64,000 bases of DNA from Corylus avellana. Lineage: Eukaryota; Streptophyta; Magnoliopsida; Fagales; Betulaceae. The stretch is taken from assembly GCF_901000735.1 (NCBI RefSeq), contig NC_081547.1, positions 19,282,838 through 19,346,837 on the forward strand. The letters are read 5' to 3'. The notes under the pieces are model-generated. The model ran no database searches, was not told the origin of the DNA, and worked only from the letters and a program-made list of their open reading frames with translations. Position numbers and translations under genes: made by a program. Below are positions 57,876 to 64,000 of the stretch, in pieces. Numbering within the stretch: position 1 is the stretch's first letter; each line of letters starts with the position of its first letter.

Positions 57876-58977
57876 ATATTTTCCCAATAATATTTGAGCA
57901 ACTCGACTAAGACGTAGTTCATAGGGGATTTAGATCTTCTTCAATTTTTAGTAATTTGAGGGGATTTCAATCCGCAATATTTTATACCATCCACAAATTA
58001 ATACTAATTTTATATAAAATTAAATAATTAAAGTTGAAAAGTCTAACCCTTTTAAATAAAGGGGTTAAGTTATGGTAAGCTTATACAGTTTTATATTTAT
58101 ACATCGATACGACTCGAACTAGTTATGCGACATATGGTTGGCAATTTTTAACATAACTTACGAATTCGACACGAATACAATACAAAATTAAAAAATTAGG
58201 ATAAGAAATTTAACCTCTTTAATTAAATAAGTTATGTAAGAACCCAAATCGACCATACATGCCTGAATTGCATATGCCCTAATTGCTACGTTGTCATATT
58301 TGAGTTTAATATTAATGAGCGGTGTGTGTTAAAGCAGTTGGCTTTATTTGATACAAGCTAGGCTAGGACGTTGTCATATTTGTAAAAAAGTTAGGCCAAT
58401 TAAATGTGGGAAATAAGTATTAATTGATTCTTGATTCTCCGTCCCCACAAATCCCATCTCTACAATGGGAATGGGCCGGGTTTGCTTTTAATCTTTTCTT
58501 TATCTCTGAGCGGCACAAGGTTCCATTTTGAAGTAATAAAGTGAAATATAGATGGCACCTACCATGACGACTAGATTGAAACGTTCCATCAACTAATAAA
58601 ATTTACTAGAAATGTTATGGATCCACAAGTTATTTGTATTTGATTTATATTTTTTTATAAATTTAATATATCAACTATTAAATTTATAGAGTCTATTATA
58701 TGTGGATCTACATAAATTTACAAATTTAATAATTTATTCCAAGTAAATAGGGACGAAATATGAGTAAAATATTGGCCTGTAGCATTTTTCTAAAATTTAA
58801 AAGTTAACTTCAACAAATAAAATCTAAGCATCAATAAAATGATAATACATTTGACTCTTAATAAAAAAATATATAAATATATAAAATTTTAAATTTTAAA
58901 ACTTTAAAAAGTATTTATTTATTTTTATAAAAAAATTGTTTATGTCGCCGCTTCAGGTTGGCCCAACAACAAGATTT
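57876..58977. other. AT-rich intergenic DNA
   Basis: No gene is supported. 58620-58760 resembles 8270-8400 (repeated AAATTTAATA.ATCAACTATTAAATTTATAGAGTC-type text). Confidence 0.4.
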
Positions 58978-59166
58978 TAGGGGTAAAAAGGTAATTACGA
59001 TGCAGTTATTAGCTAAAACTGTATCCGCCTAGGCGATTAGTAAAATTCCCTAACCAGCTAGGTGCTGGCAGTTTCAGCAGGTTTTCAAATCTAAAAACAG
59101 TTCTAATTGCATTAAAAAGCGGTTAGATAGTTAGGGTAATTAGCGGGCAATTTATAACTACCCCTA
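58978..59166. mobile_element. hAT-like MITE, GGCGGTTA family
   Basis: The ends TAGGGGTAAAAAGGTAATTA and, from the right, TAGGGGTAGTTATAAATTGC are inverted repeats. The block CGCCTAGGCGATTAGTAAAA is shared with the element at 47172-47619 (one mismatch). Confidence 0.7.
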
Positions 59167-59781
59167 TTTTGGCCCTACCATATTTACCCCTCCCCTGTGA
59201 CATCTTTGTGGTTGCCAAGAGCTCGCACCAATGGAAATTCTGTTTCATACATTTAAATAATTTCAAGCATTTGGATTTGGAAAAAATTACAAGAAGTAGA
59301 TTGAAAATAGGAACCAAATACCTTGTCAGCTTGTGTTAATTTTTTTTTTCTTCTTCTTTTACAGTGGGTGTTATTTGGGTAGGCATGGTGGTACCCAAGG
59401 CGTCGATCGATCGGACAACTCAGATATGGACGAAATCACAAGAATATACATAATTTACGCAATCACACGCTCATAAGAATCGTTTTTGCATCTCTTACCC
59501 ATGTAACCTTCAGAGAGAGACGAAGCAGAAAACAAATGTCTTGGAGACGGAAGAGTCTGAGGTAGATGATGATTGCAGATGGAGAAAACAAAAAATTCGT
59601 TAAGAATGAGTCTGACTTGGCACACTAATGGAATTAGTCAAGTATTTTGATGAAATTTTCGAGAACTTTTGAATTATCTTTTATATTATTGTGAGTGATT
59701 TGTAATTTTGGCCAAACACTTACACTTATTTTGCATTTATCCCATATTATTATAGCAAAATGTTCCATTTTTTTTTTTTTT
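59167..59781. other. Intergenic DNA, no gene seen
   Basis: A moderately GC-rich section at 59365-59600 has no open frame of note on either strand. Confidence 0.4.
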
Positions 59782-60356
59782 TGGGTAAAGTGGATGTACC
59801 TCTCTCAAATTATCACCCAATTGATAATGTTCTCCCAAACTTCCAACACATCGTCAATGTCCTCCAATGATGAAACTATCCATAGTAAAATAACTAAAAC
59901 ATCTAGAAAAACCCTAAAAAAAAAAAAAAAAACAAAGTGGCCAAATTTAAAAATAAAAAAATTATAAGAAAAAAATTAAAAATTTCGATTTTAAAATTAA
60001 AAATTTCGATTTTTTTAATAAGAATTGAAAATTTTCGTTTTTGTTTTTCAAAAAATTTTATAATATAATTTTTTAATAAAAATTCAAAAAAATTTAAAAA
60101 ATTTCGTTAAATTTTATTTTTAAAAAAATTCTTTTTTATTTTTATTTTAAATTTTAAATTAATTAATTTTTTTAAAATTTTCAAATTTATATGGGTATTT
60201 TTGTCTTATTGAGAAATCTATATAGGCATTTTTATATTTTTGATAGTTTTAAGGGACATTGATAATGTTTTGGTAATTTTGAGAGATATTGTTACAATTG
60301 AAAGTTTAAGGGAACATTATCAATTGGATGATAGTTTGAGAGGTATGTGGATTTTT
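59782..60356. mobile_element. Long-TIR element, MULE-like
   Basis: The left arm (GGGTAAAGTGGATGTACCTC..., with ATTATCACCCAATTGATAAT) pairs with the right arm (ATTATCAATTGGATGATAGTTTGAGAGG...). This is the same sequence type as the elements at 12850 and 30109. The centre is extremely AT-rich. The left edge adjoins a T run and no duplication is visible. Confidence 0.7.
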
Positions 60357-61520
60357 ATTTATTTATAATATATTTTCTCTATGATCTTTATCAGTCCCTC
60401 ATCTCTACTACCGAAGCCATGAAGCACTAGTTGGAGGGGAGGGTGGCCTTGTAGACAAGGTCGAATATGTGGCCGAGGAGGGTGGAGGAGGAGAATGAGT
60501 CTCCTCCCAAGCCCACATCACAACTGTTGGCATCACCCTCCCCTTCGCGCCCTTATCATGGTTGTTTAAAGTAATTTTAGGTGGCATACTTATGTTCTAC
60601 TAAAAATAATGTGACTATTAAAATCAGTATTTAATCAAAATTTAATAATGATCAATTATAAGTCTAATAATAATTTTAATAGTTACGTCATTATTAATAA
60701 AACATAAATAAAATACAAATAGACTATCTAAAATTTCTCTATTCAATCCCTAATCTCTCTTGCCGCCGTACTTAATTCGCAGCCACCACCCTTGATTTGA
60801 GGGTGAGAAAAAAGCTGAACTTGATGAGAAACATGATTGATTTTTGATGAACGTGGTGTTGCCGTGTTGGGTTGGTTGTTGTGGCGTGGGTTGGTTGTAT
60901 GTGTCCAGGGATATAAATAAATAAATATATTAATACAAAATGTACGTAGCCGAGTAGAAAGTATCTTGTCATTTAAGAGGTGAAACAGTATCATTGACCA
61001 AGAAAGCTAAATCATCCAGACATTTAATTAGGAGTGGTTGTAAAAAAAAAAAAAAAATATTGTCGATGTTGTTCTAGATGATTAGCACTAGCAGCAATGC
61101 AATGCTGTATACGTCATTCTTTTATATTTTTATGTTTAGAAAAAATTTCTAAAAAATTATAAAACCAGGCATATCAGATTCTTTATTCTTAATGCGCAAG
61201 GAACAAAAAATAATTTTTTATACATTATTTTAATATAAATATTTTTTCTTTACTTTTTTATCTTTTTATTTTTAATTGAGAATTGCATTAAAATTTTTTG
61301 ATAAAAAGTGAGGGTAGATAAAAAAATTTATATTTTATAAAGATATAATATTTTAATGGTATAAGAAAATGTGAATAATTTTATTGTAAAATATATTTTT
61401 ATAGAGAAATTTTTTTTTTTTTTATACCCCTGAACTTAAGAAAAATAAAAAAGAGAGACTACCGGGTCCACTAGGACTTAATAGAGACAGCTCCAACGAA
61501 GGGGCACAGGGAGCATTATG
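60357..61520. other. Intergenic DNA upstream of the thioesterase gene
   Basis: Mostly AT-rich. A GC-richer part at 60410-60560 lacks a supported open frame, and the minus-strand open stretches at 60743-60994 have no domain. Confidence 0.4.
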
Positions 61521-61524
61521 AACT

Positions 61525-61593
61525 CTATATATATTTATTCCTTTTCGCAATACTTTCAGATAGACAAGTAGTACTGTATTTTCACCCTTCACC
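61525..61593 (+). promoter_or_regulatory. Putative thioesterase-gene TATA region
   Basis: CTCTATATATATTTATTCC at about 61521-61540 is a good TATA-like element about 60 bp before the ATG at 61594. That would leave a short leader of about 30 bp. Position only; not proven. Confidence 0.4.
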
Positions 61594-63552
61594 ATGCTAA
61601 CGTCTGTGGTTGCCCCAACATACTTCAGGCAGGTGTTTCCACCAGCATTCCCTTCAAAGAATAATCCCACAATGTGTTCAGCACAAAGACCAAAACATCT
61701 TCAATGGAAACCAAGGCATCTTGATAAAACTATTGACTCATTTAGCGGAAAGTTGTCGCAGGGTGGGCTTGTTTTTCAACAAAACTTCTTGATCAGATCA
61801 TACGAGCTAGACCCTAATGGCAAAGTCTCAATATTGGCCTTATTGAATCATTTACAGGTTCTAACGACTGTCTCTTTGATAAGGCATATTGTAAGTTATT
61901 ATGTCTAATGAAATCCTTAACCTTCTTGCCTGGCTTTTGTCCTTGTAGGAATCATCACTTAATCACTTGAAGAGTGTGGGGCTAAGTACTGCAGAGAGTT
62001 TTGGTTTAACAGCAGAGATGATTAGAAGGAACCTGATATGGGTCGTATATCGGCTGCAGATTGTGGTCGAACGCCAACCTTCATGGTAAGCCATTTTACT
62101 AGTCACCATTCAAAGAAAAGCCTAATTAGATCTCCATCCTCAAAATTACAATTAATTAGACATCGGTTGGACTTGACAGGGACCCGGTTAGGACATTGCT
62201 GTGATCAGACTGGCTCCCAGTCGAGTCCTAGCAGGGTCCGGCAACGTTTTAGTTGGGTCTGTAGATTTGAGAATGTGATGCTTAAACTTGAAAAATGGTT
62301 AACAATTTTTTGTGAAAAATGATTTGAAAAATGAAAATTAAAGTGAGTTTTTCAGTTGAACAAAAAATATTTTCTGTTAACTATTATTTTTTTATCGTAC
62401 CAAATATCCGAATAAATTTGAGAATGAGATGCCCAAAGTGCTCCAACGCTACATGTTGGCTTTGATACTATTAATCATGATCGACCCATTGAAATCTCTG
62501 AAGGGCTGATGTAGTTCAAGTCGAAAGTTGGATACCAAGACCAGGAAAGCGTGATTGGCTCGTCCGTGATTACAAGACAGGCGAAACTATTCTTAAAGCA
62601 ACCAGGTTGACACTTGTTGCCGTGAATTATTGGTTAATATTCACTGTTCTGTCACATTCACTCTTTAATCTCTTCTATACGCAGCCTGTTTTTGATGATG
62701 AATAAAAAAACAAGGAGATTATCTATAGAAAAAGAAGCATGGGCAGAGATAGAGCCTTATGTTTTGAATTGTGACCCTATCATTAACAAGGATAAGAGAA
62801 AACTTGTGCAATGGGACCTCCATAGAGCAGATCATGTCCGAACAGGTATAGCAGTAAGTATCTTCAACTTAAAATCTGTCTCCTTCAATATATATATATT
62901 GCGTATTTTCTGTATATAGCAAGCAATCTTTTAAACAAATTAAACTCTTTCTTCCCAACCATTGCAGCCTTTATGGAATGATTTGGATGTCAATCAGCAT
63001 GTGAACCACGTCAAATACATCAGCTGGATTCTTGAGGTACATCCTTTTGCATGCCTCTATTTGCTTTTCTTACTGCTAAGCTTCAGTAGAGAATTGATAT
63101 TAAAGCCTAATAAGTAGTTTATTGGAAGAATGTCCAAGAGAGTACGTGAAGGAGATTTGCTGGATTATTTTGTTTTCTTTCTTTAATTTTTTTCATATAA
63201 AGCGAAGAGAGTATGCAATGCTTAATTCTATTAGGCATATAAATATTTCTTTGTTTAATTTCTTTTATCCTTTTCTTAACAATTAATGGAAAATGATGCT
63301 GCCTATTAGAGTGCTCCTCGCTCGGTGCTGGAGGGTCACAAGCTTTCTTCGATGACTTTGGAGTATCGAAAGGAGTGTGGGAGAGATAGCATGCTGCAAT
63401 CTTTCTCTGCAGTCAACAGAAAAGGTACGAGTCACTCTGCAGAGGATGAATGGGTTGAACTTGATCACTTGCTTCGACTTGAAGATGGGAGTGAGATTCT
63501 CAGGGGAAGGACTACATGGATGCCAAAATATAGTAAAGGATGCTCAGTGTAA
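61594..63552 (+). CDS. Short FATB-type acyl-ACP thioesterase (6 exons)
   Basis: Plastid enzyme type that hydrolyses acyl-ACP to free fatty acid, ending chain elongation. Exons 61594-61857, 61949-62085, 62504-62605, 62685-62853, 62968-63036 and 63310-63552 sum to 984 bp (327 residues) in consistent phase with GT-AG introns. Signature stretches in order: HLQWKPRHLDKTIDSFSGKL, LVFQQNFLIRSYELD, NLIWVVYRLQIVVERQPSW, ADVVQVESWIPRPGKRDWLV, RDYKTGETILKAT, MMNKKTRRLS. The catalytic region is kept: NDLDVNQHVNHVKYISWILE (Asp, Asn, His) and MTLEYRKECGRDS (Glu and Cys). FATB proteins usually have about 370-420 residues. Here the transit peptide is short (about 35 residues, poor in acidic residues) and the usual hydrophobic segment before the first hot-dog domain is missing. 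The stretch before MMN reads ATSLFL instead of the usual WV-containing form. A divergent paralogue with possibly altered chain preference. Confidence 0.9.
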
Positions 63553-63796
63553 GAACTTATTCTATTTGTATTAACTATCCCAAATAAAATGTTTTGTGAT
63601 GCCTCTCATTTATAGAGATATACAAGCAGATCTTGAGTAAAGATAAATGCAATTTGAATTTAAATAATACAACATCTATCTACACGTTCAAACTTGCTGC
63701 ACCTTATCCTCCTGCTGTCAAAAGTTGTTTGTGTTATGAAAATTTCCCAAGACCCATTAGATACGAAAAATGAAAAGAAGGGTACGTTAATAATCT

Positions 63797-64000
63797 TTTT
63801 GGTACTTGAATTTTAATGTTTTTATTTTTACCCCCTAGGTTTTAAAACATGACAAATCTAGTACCTCAGATTTTGAAAAAGACCGAATCACCACCTCAAT
63901 TAATTTCCGTCAATCCTCCACTAACGGAAGTCCACGTCATTGCCATGTAATCACATAATATCGTGACACGTGTCCACCTTAAAAAAAAAAAAAAAAACTA
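63797..64000. mobile_element. MULE-like TIR arm cut by the window end
   Basis: Text of the type TACCCCCTAGGTTTTAAAAC, CCACTAACGGAAGTCCACGT and GTGACACGTGTCCACCTTAA is the mirror of the arm at 57100-57290 (GGTGCCACGTGTCAACATCT, TAACGGATTTACTAACTTGG, AAACCTCAGGGGTATTAAG). Only the left arm is inside the window. Confidence 0.6.

Noticed and set aside
1..64000. CRISPR array, operons, ribosome binding sites, bacterial-type features
   Set aside because: The window is a plant nuclear genome; no regular spacer-repeat structure was seen.
1..64000. tRNA and rRNA genes
   Set aside because: The only tRNA-like pieces are pol III boxes inside SINEs with target duplications; none can be folded by eye into a full tRNA.

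Overview
This window is nuclear DNA from a higher plant, very probably a woody eudicot. I see spliced genes with GT-AG introns, AT-rich intergenic DNA, and many plant-type transposable elements: L1-like LINEs, tRNA-derived SINEs, a TRIM, a Ty3/gypsy element, MULE-, hAT- and Tourist-type MITEs. No genus can be assigned from the sequence alone. There are two assembly gaps, at 3806-3825 and 45136-45180.

Layout. 1-3805 is a decayed L1-like LINE on the + strand. 4142-7143 holds the last four recognisable exons of a + strand gene I do not recognise; its 5' part is missing behind the LINE and the gap. 7144-17600 is mostly transposon debris: several MITEs, a 744-bp hAT-type element with an 8-bp target duplication, a MULE-type long-inverted-repeat element with a perfect 9-bp duplication, and a SINE. 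17713-34609 is the best gene in the window: a complete 26-exon gene that splices to 900 codons for NAA15, the auxiliary subunit of N-terminal acetyltransferase A. Its introns carry two SINEs, a TRIM, LINE tails, a MULE-type element and a hAT-like MITE. 38351-42001 (- strand) is a four-exon gene for a multi-pass membrane RING-H2 E3 ubiquitin ligase, convergent with NAA15.

43200-61500 is a transposon-dominated block. Its centre is a Ty3/gypsy element (49074-56160) with two LTRs, primer site, polypurine tract and a perfect CTAAT duplication. It is itself split by a 1344-bp LTR-like insertion with a perfect GTCAT duplication. Just downstream is a two-exon fragment of a peroxisomal acyl-CoA oxidase (ACX4-like) gene that keeps an intron. 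61594-63552 is a six-exon gene that splices to 327 residues for a short FATB-type acyl-ACP thioesterase.

The three recognisable host genes (protein N-acetylation, ubiquitination, plastid fatty-acid release) are ordinary unlinked housekeeping-type genes; there is no sign of a cluster or pathway. The window contains no convincing new protein system. Its value lies in a clear set of nested and target-site-defined insertions and a few odd gene fragments.
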